Assembly: GCF_001886185.1 (NCBI RefSeq) | Contig: NZ_JXLA01000005.1 | Span: forward strand, 37,365-101,364 | Direction of reading: 5' to 3' | DNA length: 64,000 nucleotides | Source: Enterococcus raffinosus | GTDB taxonomy: Bacteria > Bacillota > Bacilli > Lactobacillales > Enterococcaceae | In this document: positions 27,331-37,318 of the stretch, piece by piece | How the letters are laid out: each line of letters opens with the position of its first letter | Numbering within the stretch: position 1 is the stretch's first letter | Notes under the pieces: model-generated | Database searches by the model: none | What the model was told of the DNA's origin: nothing | What the model saw: the letters and a program-made list of their open reading frames with translations, nothing else | Position numbers and translations under genes: made by a program

Positions 27331-28881
27331 ATGAATGAAAGACAACGAATTTTGGAATTAGTTAAAAAAGGTATTTTATCGACTGAAGAAGGTTTAGATT
27401 TATTAGAAAGCATGGCTAAGGCGAAGGATGAAGCGCAGATTAAACAAGCTGCAGATAAAGTGGATTCTTACCACCGTGACCAAGCAACTAATTTAGTTGA
27501 TGAATGGGAAGATGGGGCAGACAAAGAAAAAGCAAAAGGGTCTGATGAACAGGACTTAGAAGACCTAGAAGCTTATTTTGATGACTTAGCAACAGAAGTC
27601 AATCAAATTTCTGCTCATATTGATGAAATTAACCAAAAGAAGAATGAATTAAAAGCAGTGCTTCACGAAAAAGAAGAAGTTTTGATGGAGTTAGATACAA
27701 AAGAAGAATTGGATACTTTGTCAGAAGCGGATGATGACATCCGAGCAGCTGTCGAAGAAGCAATTAGTGGTCTTAAAGAACAAATTTCAGAATTAGAAGA
27801 ACAAGTGGAAGAGCAAGAAGAAGAATTGAGCAATGTACAAAACGATCAAAAAGAAAATCGCAAAAAACGTGTATATGCTCATATCGAAATCCCAGACGAT
27901 TTAAAGGATCAAGCTAGCGAAACTTTCTCGCAAGTTGGTGAAAAACTGGGTGAAGCCGGCGTTCAACTAGGTCGTTTAATGAAAAAAACTTGGAAAACTG
28001 TTTCTGATACGGTAGAAGAAAATGTTGATTGGAAAGATTTCAACGTAAAAGTTCCCGGTCTCGTTACATCTAAATTTGAACATCAATTTTTATATACAGA
28101 TGTTGAACCTACCTTGCTTGATATTAAACTAGCAAATGGTAAAGTGACCTTAAAGGCATGGGATGACGCTGCCATCAAAGTAGATGCGAAAATCAAACTT
28201 TATGGTAAAATGAATGAAGCTACACCATTACAATCATTGATGGAGCGCAGTCAGATCGAAGTAAATGATGAACATATTTCATTCCAAATTCCAAATAAAC
28301 GGGTTCAAGCAGAATTAGTCTTCTACTTGCCAAAACGTACGTACGATCATGTAGCGGTTAAATTATTAAATGGGGATTTGGTCGTTGAAGAAATGGATGC
28401 CAAAGATGTATATGCCAAATCAACAAACGGCAATATTACCTTTAAGCAGATTGATGCAACGATGCTTGAAATTCAAGGCGTTAACGGCAACATCGAAATT
28501 CGCGAAGGCGCGATTTTAGATTCGATTATTGAAACGGTTAACGGAAATATCACTACGAAAGCAGCGATTCAAAATTATGGCATCTCATTAGTCAATGGCG
28601 ATGTGAAATTAACTGCTGGTCATGACAGCCTGCAAAAGATCAAAGCAAGCTCAGTCAATGGGAACGTTAAAGTTTCGGTAGGAAAAACGATTGGTTTAGA
28701 AGGCTTGGCTAAAACGAGTCTTGGCAGCATCAATGATCGTTTATCAGACTATGAAGTAATTAGAGAGAAAAAAGAAAAAACAAATCGCTTGTTGCAATTC
28801 CGTCGAGTAGCCGATGAAATGGCGAAGATTGATGTGTCAACGACGACAGGTAGTATTTTCTTGAAAGATTTTGACAATTAG
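27331..28881 (+). CDS. liaX: LiaX, DUF4097 envelope-stress protein
   Basis: The 516-residue protein starts MNERQRILELVKKGILSTEEGL, a SHOCT-like helical module. A long acidic coiled coil follows (about 70-175, many E/Q/K heptads), and then a DUF4097 beta-repeat domain in the C-terminal half with recurring NGN/NGD turns (STNGNITF, GVNGNIEI, TVNGNITT). In E. faecalis LiaX is the surface effector of the LiaFSR response to daptomycin and antimicrobial peptides. AAGGAGGC precedes the chosen ATG. The liaY and liaZ genes follow directly. Confidence 0.88.
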   Translation: MNERQRILELVKKGILSTEEGLDLLESMAKAKDEAQIKQAADKVDSYHRDQATNLVDEWEDGADKEKAKGSDEQDLEDLEAYFDDLATEVNQISAHIDEINQKKNELKAVLHEKEEVLMELDTKEELDTLSEADDDIRAAVEEAISGLKEQISELEEQVEEQEEELSNVQNDQKENRKKRVYAHIEIPDDLKDQASETFSQVGEKLGEAGVQLGRLMKKTWKTVSDTVEENVDWKDFNVKVPGLVTSKFEHQFLYTDVEPTLLDIKLANGKVTLKAWDDAAIKVDAKIKLYGKMNEATPLQSLMERSQIEVNDEHISFQIPNKRVQAELVFYLPKRTYDHVAVKLLNGDLVVEEMDAKDVYAKSTNGNITFKQIDATMLEIQGVNGNIEIREGAILDSIIETVNGNITTKAAIQNYGISLVNGDVKLTAGHDSLQKIKASSVNGNVKVSVGKTIGLEGLAKTSLGSINDRLSDYEVIREKKEKTNRLLQFRRVADEMAKIDVSTTTGSIFLKDFDN

Positions 28882-28906
28882 GAAATAATAAGGAAGGAAG
28901 ATTCAT

Positions 28907-29224
28907 ATGCAAAAGAGATTACAAAAGTCACGAAACAATGTGGTGCTGACAGGTACCTTAGCCGGGATCGCCGAATACTTCGGGATTGATCCTACAATCG
29001 TGCGTGTGATTTATGTTTTCTTAAGTTTCGGCTTAATCGGCGCACCGGTTGTACTATATGTCTTGTTAGCATTAGTGATTCCTGCTGCCCCAAGAGGCCG
29101 GGACTCTTATGGACATAATAATCCATACTACGGAAACAACGACTACAACAACTATGAGAAAAAAGCGTCCCGCCAACGTAAGAAAGCGGACAAAATCGAC
29201 GATGATGACTGGAGCGACTTTTAA
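28907..29224 (+). CDS. liaY: LiaY, PspC-domain membrane protein
   Basis: The 105-residue protein has a PspC domain (KSRNNVVLTGTLAGIAEYFG, then a helix around PVVLYVLLALVIPA) and a Gly/Asn/Tyr-rich then basic and acidic cytoplasmic tail. It is the second gene of the lia effector operon; in E. faecalis LiaY links LiaX signalling to membrane remodelling. The stop codon overlaps the start of liaZ. Confidence 0.88.
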   Translation: MQKRLQKSRNNVVLTGTLAGIAEYFGIDPTIVRVIYVFLSFGLIGAPVVLYVLLALVIPAAPRGRDSYGHNNPYYGNNDYNNYEKKASRQRKKADKIDDDDWSDF

Positions 29225-29586
29225 TGACTTACCTACAGCGCTTAATAGCTAACTCACTGATTTTTATTTCACTATCGGTGCTCTTTCCGACACATGTTTA
29301 TGTGGAAAGTTTGACGATGGCTATTGCTGCAAGCTTTGTCCTATCAATATTAAATACATTAGTGAAGCCTATATTGATTTTGCTTTCACTTCCGTTAAAT
29401 ATTTTAACTCTCGGACTATTTAGTTTTGTGATTAGCGCTGGTATGCTGCAATTGACTTCCAACTTATTAGGAAATTATCGTTTTGGCTTTTCTAGCTTTG
29501 CCGTCTCAGTTTTAGTGGCTGTTGTCATGGCGATTGTCAATGCGATCGTTTCTGATCATAATATCGACAAATACGCGGATAGGTAA
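29224..29586 (+). CDS. liaZ: LiaZ, phage-holin-family four-helix membrane protein
   Basis: The 120-residue protein has four hydrophobic helices and the family segment LNTLVKPILILLSLPLNILTLGLF (residues about 40-62). It belongs to the 'mycobacteriophage holin-like 4TMS' family (DUF360), which is not phage-derived here. It is translationally coupled to liaY. Confidence 0.87.
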   Translation: MTYLQRLIANSLIFISLSVLFPTHVYVESLTMAIAASFVLSILNTLVKPILILLSLPLNILTLGLFSFVISAGMLQLTSNLLGNYRFGFSSFAVSVLVAVVMAIVNAIVSDHNIDKYADR

Positions 29587-29609
29587 ATTTAACCTATCCG
29601 TTTTTTTTT
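29576..29609 (+). terminator. Terminator of liaXYZ
   Basis: A perfect 9-bp stem (CGGATAGGT / ACCTATCCG) followed by nine T residues. The left arm includes the last codons of liaZ. Confidence 0.93.
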
Positions 29610-29792
29610 GTGCAAGTTTTGTTTGGATTGATAGTTAATGCGACTCTCTTTAGTTTAAGGTATCTATCAAAGTAAGGTTTCATTAATATTTTATGAAGCC
29701 TTTTTTGATTCTTAAGGGAGAAGTAGTCTGAACCTAGTCACTCCATTGATAAAATGATAAAATAGAGCGGAAGTGTAGAAAAGAGGGATTAA

Positions 29793-30728
29793 ATGGCTGA
29801 AACAGTAAAAGTAAAAGAACTAGTTGATAAATTATCATTGGAAGTAGTAACTGGTGATGAAGAAAGTCTTGAGCGGGTCATTACTACCGGCGATATTTCT
29901 CGTCCAGGGTTAGAGCTGACCGGCTATTTTAACTATTATTCACACGATCGGTTACAACTTTTTGGGAATAAAGAAATCACCTTTGCGGAGCGCATGATGC
30001 CAGAGGAACGGCTGATGGTTTTGCGACGTATGTGTAGTGATGATACACCTGCTTTCATCGTTTCGCGAGGATTAACGCCGCCGAAAGAGATGATCACAGC
30101 AGCTAGTGAACGCAACATTCCAGTATTGAGCTCTCCAATCTCAACCTCGCGACTATTAGGTGAGATTTCTAGTTTTTTAAATGGCGGATTAGCACCTCGC
30201 ACCAGCGTTCATGGCGTATTAGTGGATGTTTATGGATTGGGTGTTTTGATTCAAGGAGACAGTGGAATTGGTAAGAGTGAAACGGCGTTAGAACTGGTCA
30301 AGCGTGGTCACCGATTGATTGCGGACGATCGGGTAGACGTTTATCAGCAAGATGAATTGACTTTAATTGGTGAGCCGCCCAAGATATTACAGCATTTAAT
30401 CGAGATCCGCGGAATCGGTATCATCGATGTGATGAATCTGTTTGGAGCAAGTGCAGTTAGAGGCTCTATGCCGCTTCAACTAGTGGTCTATTTAGAAAAT
30501 TGGTCGAAAGACAAAAAATATGATCGCTTAGGTAGTGGGAATACCGATGTAGAAATCGCGGAAGTAAAAATCCCGCAAGTAAAGATTCCTGTGAAGACTG
30601 GACGGAACGTCGCTATTATTATTGAAGTAGCAGCGATGAATTTCCGGGCTCGCACAATGGGGTACGATGCTACGAAGACCTTTGAAGATCGTTTAACCCA
30701 ATTAATCGAAGAAAACTCAGGCCAATAA
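29793..30728 (+). CDS. hprK: HPr kinase/phosphorylase
   Basis: The 311-residue bifunctional enzyme has Walker [10 protein letters not shown] at residues 155-163 and the HprK signature [17 protein letters not shown] near 202-218. It phosphorylates HPr on Ser46 when glycolytic intermediates are high and reverses this when phosphate is high. P-Ser-HPr is the corepressor of CcpA, encoded 7 kb downstream. GAAAAGAGGG precedes the ATG, and lgt follows after one base. Confidence 0.97.
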   Translation: MAETVKVKELVDKLSLEVVTGDEESLERVITTGDISRPGLELTGYFNYYSHDRLQLFGNKEITFAERMMPEERLMVLRRMCSDDTPAFIVSRGLTPPKEMITAASERNIPVLSSPISTSRLLGEISSFLNGGLAPRTSVHGVLVDVYGLGVLIQGDSGIGKSETALELVKRGHRLIADDRVDVYQQDELTLIGEPPKILQHLIEIRGIGIIDVMNLFGASAVRGSMPLQLVVYLENWSKDKKYDRLGSGNTDVEIAEVKIPQVKIPVKTGRNVAIIIEVAAMNFRARTMGYDATKTFEDRLTQLIEENSGQ

Positions 30729-30729
30729 A

Positions 30730-31560
30730 ATGATTGGACAGATAAATCGTACGGCCTTTGAATTGTTTGGTCTTCAAATTTATTGGTACGCGATTATTAT
30801 TGTTTCTGGAATTGCCATTGCTTTATGGCTTGCGAATCGTGAGGCATTGAGAGTCGGCTTAAAAGAAGATGATATGACGAACTTTATTCTCTGGGCATTG
30901 CCGATTGCTATTATTGGTGCACGTTTGTATTATATTTTGTTTGACTTAGAACCATATCTGGCAGATCCAATACAGATTTTTAATACACGTAGTGGTGGCT
31001 TAGCAATCTATGGCGGATTGATTGCGGCAGCGATTGTTTTGATTGTGTATACGCGTCATCACTTTATTGATCCATGGCTCTTCTTAGATGTTGTTGCGCC
31101 AAGTGTCATGCTGGCACAAGCGATGGGACGTTGGGGGAATTTTACAAACCATGAGGCATATGGCGGAGAAACAACACGTCAATTTCTAGAGGGATTACAC
31201 TTGCCGCAATTTATAATCAATAATATGTATATTGATGGAGCCTTTCGTCAACCTACCTTTTTCTATGAATCAATGTGGAGCCTGTTAGGATTCATTTTGA
31301 TTTTAATTGTTCGAAAAAAATTGTTGGTTAAACGAGGAGAACTTTTTTTAAGTTATGTAATTTGGTATAGTTTTGGTCGCTTCTTTATTGAAGGCATGCG
31401 GACAGACAGCTTATACGCATTTGGAGGAATTCGTGTTTCTCAAGTGTTGTCGCTCATTCTTTTTGTCGGAGGAATTTTTCTGTTTTATTATCGGCGAAAA
31501 AAACGTACGGATATCAAGCTGTACGAGCGGGATAAAGGAACTAATCAGGCTCTAATTTAA
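30730..31560 (+). CDS. lgt: Prolipoprotein diacylglyceryl transferase
   Basis: The 276-residue integral membrane enzyme has seven predicted helices and the Lgt signature GRWGNFTNHEAYGG near residue 135. It attaches diacylglycerol from phosphatidylglycerol to the lipobox cysteine of prolipoproteins such as PstS. The hprK-lgt order is conserved in Firmicutes. Confidence 0.97.
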   Translation: MIGQINRTAFELFGLQIYWYAIIIVSGIAIALWLANREALRVGLKEDDMTNFILWALPIAIIGARLYYILFDLEPYLADPIQIFNTRSGGLAIYGGLIAAAIVLIVYTRHHFIDPWLFLDVVAPSVMLAQAMGRWGNFTNHEAYGGETTRQFLEGLHLPQFIINNMYIDGAFRQPTFFYESMWSLLGFILILIVRKKLLVKRGELFLSYVIWYSFGRFFIEGMRTDSLYAFGGIRVSQVLSLILFVGGIFLFYYRRKKRTDIKLYERDKGTNQALI

Positions 31561-31695
31561 GAACGAGATGGTAGTTAGATATGCTATGATAGTAAAGGAA
31601 AAAATATTTTAAATGTGTCACATTTAGTAGATAGATAAGCGTATTTGTTTTCTTAGAAGAATAAATGCCTTAATATAAAATAGGAGGAAATCTCT

Positions 31696-32715
31696 GTGAA
31701 GCAAAAAGTTGCAGTTTTAGGACCGGGCTCTTGGGGAACAGCATTAGCACAAGTTTTGGCTGAAAATGGACATGAAGTAAGGCTTTGGGGAAATCATGAT
31801 GCGCAAATTGATGAAATCAATACGTACCACACGAATCGCCATTACTTACCAGACCTGAAAATTCCCGAAAGTATTAAGGGTGAAAAAAATCTAAAAAATG
31901 CTGTGAAAGATGCGGATGCTGTCCTATTTGTTGTTCCAACAAAGGCGATTCGATCCGTTGCACAGGAATTTGCTCAAGTTGTTGAGAACAAACCAGTAAT
32001 TATTCATGCTAGTAAAGGATTAGAACAAGATACCCACAAACGGATTTCGGAAGTTCTAATTGAGGAGATCCCAGAGGAACATCGTCAAGGTGTAGTCGTA
32101 CTTTCTGGACCAAGCCATGCTGAAGAAGTAGCAGTACATGACATTACAACAATCACTGCTGCCTGCAAGGATGAAGCTTTAGCAACTTATGTCCAAAAGC
32201 TGTTTATGAACGATTATCTAAGAATTTATACAAATCCAGATGTTATCGGCGTTGAGACCGGCGCAGCATTGAAAAATATCATCGCTTTAGGTGCAGGTGC
32301 GTTGCATGGACTTTCTTATGGTGATGATGCAAAGGCAGCAATTATGACACGTGGTTTAGCTGAAATTAGTCGTTTGGGAGTAGCCATGGGTGCCAATCCA
32401 TTGACTTTCATTGGATTAAGCGGTGTAGGTGATTTGATTGTTACTTGTACATCAGTCCATTCGAGAAACTGGCGTGCAGGAAATCTTTTAGGCAAAGGCC
32501 ACAAACTCGATGAAGTATTAGACAATATGGGCATGATCGTGGAAGGTGTTTCAACCACTAAAGCGGCGAAAGAACTGGCCGATAGCATGAATGTAAGTAT
32601 GCCGATAACTGAAACAATCTATGAGGTTTTATACAACGATAAAGACGTGCGTCAGGCTTGTCGTGAATTAATGACACGTGAAGGTACGTTTGAAAATGAA
32701 TTTACTTTAGAATAA
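31696..32715 (+). CDS. gpsA: Glycerol-3-phosphate dehydrogenase [NAD(P)+]
   Basis: The 339-residue enzyme starts at GTG 31696 after TAGGAGGAAAT. The N-terminal Rossmann motif is [20 protein letters not shown], and the catalytic segment is [20 protein letters not shown] with the lysine near residue 190. It reduces dihydroxyacetone phosphate to sn-glycerol-3-phosphate for phospholipid synthesis. Confidence 0.97.
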   Translation: MKQKVAVLGPGSWGTALAQVLAENGHEVRLWGNHDAQIDEINTYHTNRHYLPDLKIPESIKGEKNLKNAVKDADAVLFVVPTKAIRSVAQEFAQVVENKPVIIHASKGLEQDTHKRISEVLIEEIPEEHRQGVVVLSGPSHAEEVAVHDITTITAACKDEALATYVQKLFMNDYLRIYTNPDVIGVETGAALKNIIALGAGALHGLSYGDDAKAAIMTRGLAEISRLGVAMGANPLTFIGLSGVGDLIVTCTSVHSRNWRAGNLLGKGHKLDEVLDNMGMIVEGVSTTKAAKELADSMNVSMPITETIYEVLYNDKDVRQACRELMTREGTFENEFTLE

Positions 32716-32735
32716 ATAGAAAGAGTGGGACAATT

Positions 32736-33629
32736 ATGCGAGTAAAAAAAGCCGTTATTCCAGCTGCTGGGCTGGGAACAAGATTTTTGCCAGCTACAAA
32801 AGCGATGGCAAAGGAAATGTTGCCTATCGTAGACAAACCAACGATTCAATTTATCGTTGAAGAAGCATTGAAATCTGGGATTGAGGATATTCTAATCGTA
32901 ACTGGAAAAGCTAAACGACCAATCGAAGATCATTTTGATGCAAACATTGAACTAGAAATGAACTTGCAAGAAAAAGGAAAAACAGATTTATTGAAGCTTG
33001 TAGAGGAAACTACCGATGTTAATTTACACTTCATTCGTCAATCACATCCTAAAGGATTAGGCCATGCAGTTTTACAGGCTCGTGCATTTGTTGGCAATGA
33101 ACCGTTTGTAGTCATGCTTGGTGACGATTTGATGGAAGACCGTGTGCCATTAACGAAACAATTAATGAATGATTATGAACAAACACATGCTGCAACAATC
33201 GCAGTGATGCGTGTGCCGGAAAAAGAAACGTCAAAATACGGGATCATCAATCCAGGTGAAGAGGTTTCTAAAGGGTTATTCAATGTGAAGAACTTTGTTG
33301 AAAAACCAAAACCAGAAGAAGCTCCAAGTAATTTAGCTATTATCGGACGTTACTTGTTAACGCCTGAAATTTTTGATGTATTAGCTACGCAAAAGCCAGG
33401 TGCAGGAAATGAAATTCAATTAACTGATGCGATTGATACGCTAAATAAAACTCAAAGAGTGTTTGCTCACGAGTTTAGCGGAACTCGCTATGATGTTGGT
33501 GATAAATTCGGATTTATGACAACAAGTATCGAATACGGTTTGAAACATCCTGAAATTAAGGATAATCTACGTGAGTATATTATCAGCTTAGGCAAAGAAT
33601 TAAGTGGACAAAATAAAACAAAAAAATAA
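32736..33629 (+). CDS. galU: UTP-glucose-1-phosphate uridylyltransferase
   Basis: The 297-residue nucleotidyltransferase has the UTP loop [21 protein letters not shown] at residues 7-27 and the sugar-binding EKP motif ([11 protein letters not shown]). It makes UDP-glucose for glycolipids and polysaccharides. Its proximity to gpsA is typical of enterococci. The gene ends with a strong terminator. Confidence 0.97.
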   Translation: MRVKKAVIPAAGLGTRFLPATKAMAKEMLPIVDKPTIQFIVEEALKSGIEDILIVTGKAKRPIEDHFDANIELEMNLQEKGKTDLLKLVEETTDVNLHFIRQSHPKGLGHAVLQARAFVGNEPFVVMLGDDLMEDRVPLTKQLMNDYEQTHAATIAVMRVPEKETSKYGIINPGEEVSKGLFNVKNFVEKPKPEEAPSNLAIIGRYLLTPEIFDVLATQKPGAGNEIQLTDAIDTLNKTQRVFAHEFSGTRYDVGDKFGFMTTSIEYGLKHPEIKDNLREYIISLGKELSGQNKTKK

Positions 33630-33635
33630 TTTTTT

Positions 33636-33663
33636 AAAGCGCAGATTTGAGTCTGCGCTTTTT
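33636..33663 (+). terminator. Terminator of galU
   Basis: A perfect 10-bp stem (AAAGCGCAGA / TCTGCGCTTT) with a 6-base loop and T residues. Confidence 0.9.
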
Positions 33664-33795
33664 ATATTGTTAGTTATTTTATATAAATGAATTATTTGTT
33701 TTTTAAATGCTAATTATCAATATAACGAATAGAAAAAATTAGTAATTTCGTTATATAATATTTTTTGAAAATAACGACATTGAAAAGGAGAATGA

Positions 33796-34356
33796 ATGAA
33801 AACTTCCCGTTTAAATAAAGAAATCGTTATAGCATGCGCGATGGACCTAGTTTATGAATCAGGTATTAATGGGTTAAGACTAAATAAAATTGCTGATCGG
33901 TTGGATGTTAAGTCTCCCTCGTTGTATACGCATACAGGAAGTGTGACAGAATTACGACAAGCGGTTGTTAGACGAGCGATGGAGGATTTTCGCGAACAAT
34001 TAGTAGATTCATTGTTAGGCAGAGCGAATCTTTGCGCTTTTATCGAACTAGGAAAAACTTGGGCTGACTTTGCCAAAAATAAAAACGCGTTTTATACTGT
34101 TTTTTATGAAAAAGAGTACATAGACTCTTATGAAAAAAGCATTGCTGTTTTTCTAAGAGCTGCCTTTGAGCGAATTTTTTCAGAATGTGAACTGACAGAT
34201 AAGGAAATTCTTCAAGTGGAGCGAGTAATGACAAACTATTTTCGCGGTCATGCAGATGGGTTCACTGAAAATAATTTTAACGAGACTGATTTGATTAGTG
34301 ATTTAGAGATTATCTATAATGGTATTCTGCAAAACTTTACGAAAGTCCCTCAATAA
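33796..34356 (+). CDS. TetR-family regulator with WHG-type C-terminal domain
   Basis: The 186-residue protein has a TetR helix-turn-helix (LRLNKIADRLDVKSPSLYTHTGS) and a C-terminal domain of the TetR_C_33/WHG kind. Tandem AT-rich DNA precedes it (33664-33795, very low GC). The next gene is in an unrelated DUF948-YtxH pair, so the target is unknown. AAAAGGAGAATGA precedes the ATG. Confidence 0.85.
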   Translation: MKTSRLNKEIVIACAMDLVYESGINGLRLNKIADRLDVKSPSLYTHTGSVTELRQAVVRRAMEDFREQLVDSLLGRANLCAFIELGKTWADFAKNKNAFYTVFYEKEYIDSYEKSIAVFLRAAFERIFSECELTDKEILQVERVMTNYFRGHADGFTENNFNETDLISDLEIIYNGILQNFTKVPQ

Positions 34357-34377
34357 TTGTATTGAGGGATCTTTTTT
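34346..34377 (+). terminator. Terminator of the TetR gene
   Basis: A perfect 10-bp stem (TCCCTCAATA / TATTGAGGGA) overlaps the TetR stop codon and is followed by TCTTTTTT. Confidence 0.9.
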
Positions 34378-34474
34378 ATTAGTACAGATTATAACTCTTT
34401 CTCTTTCATTAATTTCTATGAGAATGGTATAATTTAAGTTAGCATAATGAGAGAACAATGGGAGGAGTGATTGA

Positions 34475-34912
34475 ATGAGTTTAGGTGGCATTGCAGCAAT
34501 TATAGCAGCACTTGCATTTGTTGTTTTGGTCATATTCTTAGTACGTGTTTTAAGCCAAGTTTCAAAAACAGTTGAAAAGGTTGAAACGACGGTAACAGAG
34601 GCCAACACAACGATTGATGTGCTTACCAAAGATGTAGATTTACTCATGCAACAAGTAGAAGGATTGTTAGTAAAGGGCAATCATCTGTTGAATGATATTA
34701 ACGGTAAAGTTGAAACGATTGATCCATTATTCACGGCGGTAGCTGATTTGAGTCAGAGTGTTTCTGATTTGAATACTACTAGCCGTAACCTAGCTGGAAA
34801 AGTCGGTGGAGTTAGTAAAAATGCAGCAAAAGCAAGTGTCGCAGGAAAAGTTGGCGCGACAACGATGAAATTCTTTAGAGATCGTAAAACTACCACAAAA
34901 ACGGAGGGATAG
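34475..34912 (+). CDS. DUF948-domain membrane protein (YtxG-like)
   Basis: The 145-residue protein has one N-terminal membrane helix (GGIAAIIAALAFVVLVIFLV) and a long coiled coil up to about residue 110, as in DUF948 proteins. Bacillus ytxG-ytxH are general-stress genes, and this pair has the same order. The molecular function is unknown. The gap to the YtxH gene is two bases. Confidence 0.88.
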   Translation: MSLGGIAAIIAALAFVVLVIFLVRVLSQVSKTVEKVETTVTEANTTIDVLTKDVDLLMQQVEGLLVKGNHLLNDINGKVETIDPLFTAVADLSQSVSDLNTTSRNLAGKVGGVSKNAAKASVAGKVGATTMKFFRDRKTTTKTEG

Positions 34913-34914
34913 GA

Positions 34915-35481
34915 ATGTCAAAAAACGGAAAGTTTTTAGCAGGCGCCTTGATTGGTGGAACGGCTGCAGCAGTAGTTGCTTTATTATTAGCACCAAAATC
35001 AGGAAAAGAAATGCGTGAGGATTTAGCGAAAAAGACAGATGAATGGTTAGATGTCGCTTCTGACTATACAGATGATTTCGTTGCGAAGACTAGCGAAATG
35101 GGGGCGATCGTAAAAGATCGTGCTTCTGATTTAAGTGAACAAGCAAGTGACTTAGCGTCAAATGTAAAAGGAAAAGTAAATGATTCTATGGATGACATGG
35201 ATGATATTACGACGGATACCTTGGAAGATTTGAAACGTCAAAGCTCTGATTTGTCGGATCGTTTCCGCAAGGCAGCGAGTGATGCGAAGGATGTAGCAGA
35301 AGATGCTTCAGAAGATATTGTAATTGATGTGAAGGAAACAAAGGAAGACGCAAAAGAAACCGTATCTGAAGGAGCAGCGGCTCTGGCTGATAAATCAGAA
35401 GAGTTGAGTAAGGATAAACCTGATTTTGCTGAAGTCAAGGAAGAACTGAAAGAAGAAGTGGAAAAAAATAATCCAGAATAA
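34915..35481 (+). CDS. YtxH-domain membrane protein
   Basis: The 188-residue protein has a glycine-rich N-terminal helix (GKFLAGALIGGTAAAVVALLLAPKSGKEMREDL) and an extended, strongly acidic and helical C-terminal tail rich in D, E, S and K. The YtxH domain is found in stress proteins of Firmicutes. It is anchored at the membrane with the tail in the cytoplasm or periplasm. Its function is unknown. Confidence 0.88.
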   Translation: MSKNGKFLAGALIGGTAAAVVALLLAPKSGKEMREDLAKKTDEWLDVASDYTDDFVAKTSEMGAIVKDRASDLSEQASDLASNVKGKVNDSMDDMDDITTDTLEDLKRQSSDLSDRFRKAASDAKDVAEDASEDIVIDVKETKEDAKETVSEGAAALADKSEELSKDKPDFAEVKEELKEEVEKNNPE

Positions 35482-35488
35482 ACTAACG

Positions 35489-35517
35489 TAGCCCTTAGCA
35501 TTTAAGGGCTATTTTTT
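35489..35517 (+). terminator. Terminator after the YtxH gene
   Basis: A perfect 9-bp stem (TAGCCCTTA / TAAGGGCTA) with a 5-base loop is followed by six T residues. Confidence 0.88.
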
Positions 35518-35592
35518 ATGCCATTGCGTGCGCAACGCATGATATTGCTGTAATCTTTAAACATAATAATCAATAATTGAGGTGTAACGAAA

Positions 35593-36080
35593 TTGGAATT
35601 AGGCAAACGTATTCGTTCAAAAAGTGAAGAGTTGAAGATGCCCCAACAGCAATTGGCAGAACAAATCTATGTTACAAGACAAACTATTTCAAAATTGGAA
35701 TTAGAAAAGAGCGTTTCAGATGCGATTTCTAAAAAAGGTTTAGAAAGAGTCTTGGGTATTCAATTTACGGAAGAGTCCTCTTCGAAAAAAGAGAAGGAGG
35801 AAGATTTTTTGAAAAAAGTTCATGGTTCTTTGGCTTAATACTGTTTGGTATTTTATTTTTACCCTTACGCTTTTTATGGGTCGCGATTCGTCGTAATTGG
35901 AAACAGCCGTGGACTCGTTTTATTTTATTGCCAATTATTTTGGCTTTTTCATTGTGGTACTTTCATTCACTTAAAGACACAGTATTCTATTTGTTTTTAA
36001 TAATGATGATGCTGGCCTATTTTAGTGTTAGTGGGTATTTTTTTAATGAAAAGCAAGTGGTAGATAATCATCAGGAATGA
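35593..36080 (+). pseudogene. HTH-XRE membrane protein gene, frameshifted
   Basis: A TTG-initiated frame encodes an HTH-XRE domain (MPQQQLAEQIYVTRQTISKLELEKS) and stops at 35838. A second frame, open to 36080, encodes two or three membrane helices (FGLILFGILFLPLRFLWVAIRR, then FILLPIILAFSLWYF) with no credible start of its own. The frames join if the six A at 35812-35817 were seven, giving one HTH-plus-membrane protein of about 162 residues. The HTH domain also seems short after helix 3, so the gene looks doubly decayed. A sequencing slip is a weaker alternative. Confidence 0.7.
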
Positions 36081-36103
36081 AGTATTTTATGTTATAGGAA
36101 CAA

Positions 36104-36147
36104 AACAGGTATCCATTCACATTAGAGATGGATACCTGCTTTTATTT
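36104..36147. terminator. Bidirectional terminator before pepQ
   Basis: An 11-bp stem (CAGGTATCCAT / ATGGATACCTG) has T-rich DNA on the plus-strand side and the pepQ stop two bases beyond it. Confidence 0.8.
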
Positions 36148-36148
36148 T

Positions 36149-37249
36149 CTATAAAGTAATTAATTCTTTTGATGTTGTGGTGAATGGAATACAGCCGTCT
36201 TTAGTTACATAAAGGCAATCTTCGATTCGAACACCGACGTCGTTTGGTAAGTAAATGCCAGGTTCAATCGAGAAGCACATGCCTTCTTTAACTTCCAGAT
36301 CATTTCCGCCGACGATTTGTGGGAATTCATGAATCGTTGTTCCAATTCCGTGGCCTAAACGATGATTGAAATACTCACCATAGCCATGACTTTCGATGAC
36401 ATCTCGGGCAAGCTTATCTAATTGCCCACAGGTTACACCTGGTTTTACAGCATTCATCGCAGCCATATGTGCCTCTAAAACGATGTTGTAGATGTCTTTT
36501 TGATGATCTGTCGGTTTTCCACAAGCAACCGTGCGGGTCGCATCACTGCAATAGCCGTTAACAATCGTACCGAGATCGAATAAAACAAGTTCATTTTCCT
36601 TACATGTATTTTTACCTGGTGAACCATGTGGACTGGCTGCGTTAGGTCCTGCCAAAACTTCTGTAGGGAAGGACATTTGTTTAATCCCTTTTTTCTTTAA
36701 TTCATATTCAATCTCTGCAACAATCTCTTCTTCCGTTACACCTGGTTTCACATGTCTAAACCCAATTTCAAAAGCTAAGTCTGCTGTAGAGCCAGCTTCG
36801 ATCAAGCGTTGGCACTCCTCTTCGGTCTTATATAACTGTAGTTCCTGAACGAGTGGGGTCAAGTCAGCTGAAAAATCGGCGGATGGAAAAGCTTCATTTA
36901 AGCGTAGATAACGATCAAGGACTAACTGATTTTTTTCTAAAGCGATTCTTTTTGGTGTTCCATAACGTTTTTTAATTTCCTCAACAATGAGCGTGAAGGG
37001 GTCTTGGCTGTCTAGAAAACCAACGACATCATATTCAAAACTGCTGGCTTTTGCATCTTCAACTTCTAAGCCAGGCGCAAATAGAAATGGATCCTTTTCA
37101 AGTGGAATGAACAATGCCAATACACGTTCCATCGGGTTGCTATCGAAGCCGGAGAAATAACCAATGTGGCTCGCATCTGAAACATAAGCCAAATCAACCT
37201 CATTTTTTTGCATCCATTTTCGTAGTTCTAAAACTTTTTCTTGGTTCAT
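36149..37249 (-). CDS. pepQ: Xaa-Pro dipeptidase
   Basis: The 366-residue M24 metallopeptidase shows the metal ligands in FDLGTIVNGYCSDATRT (two Asp), HRLGHGIGTTIHE (His), IEPGIYLP and VRIEDC (Glu). It cleaves dipeptides with C-terminal proline in the cytoplasm. It is divergent from ccpA, an arrangement conserved in lactic acid bacteria. The rc of GGATGCTTT supplies a ribosome site before the ATG. Confidence 0.96.
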   Translation of the reverse strand: MNQEKVLELRKWMQKNEVDLAYVSDASHIGYFSGFDSNPMERVLALFIPLEKDPFLFAPGLEVEDAKASSFEYDVVGFLDSQDPFTLIVEEIKKRYGTPKRIALEKNQLVLDRYLRLNEAFPSADFSADLTPLVQELQLYKTEEECQRLIEAGSTADLAFEIGFRHVKPGVTEEEIVAEIEYELKKKGIKQMSFPTEVLAGPNAASPHGSPGKNTCKENELVLFDLGTIVNGYCSDATRTVACGKPTDHQKDIYNIVLEAHMAAMNAVKPGVTCGQLDKLARDVIESHGYGEYFNHRLGHGIGTTIHEFPQIVGGNDLEVKEGMCFSIEPGIYLPNDVGVRIEDCLYVTKDGCIPFTTTSKELITL

Positions 37250-37318
37250 TAAAGCATCCTTCTTTCTTTTGGCGTTATATTGATTGTAACACTAATAAAA
37301 TTTATTGAAAAATGATTC

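Noticed and set aside
29224-29586. Prophage remnant suggested by a holin-like gene
   Set aside because: The protein is LiaZ of the lia operon; no other phage genes, integrase or att sites are seen.
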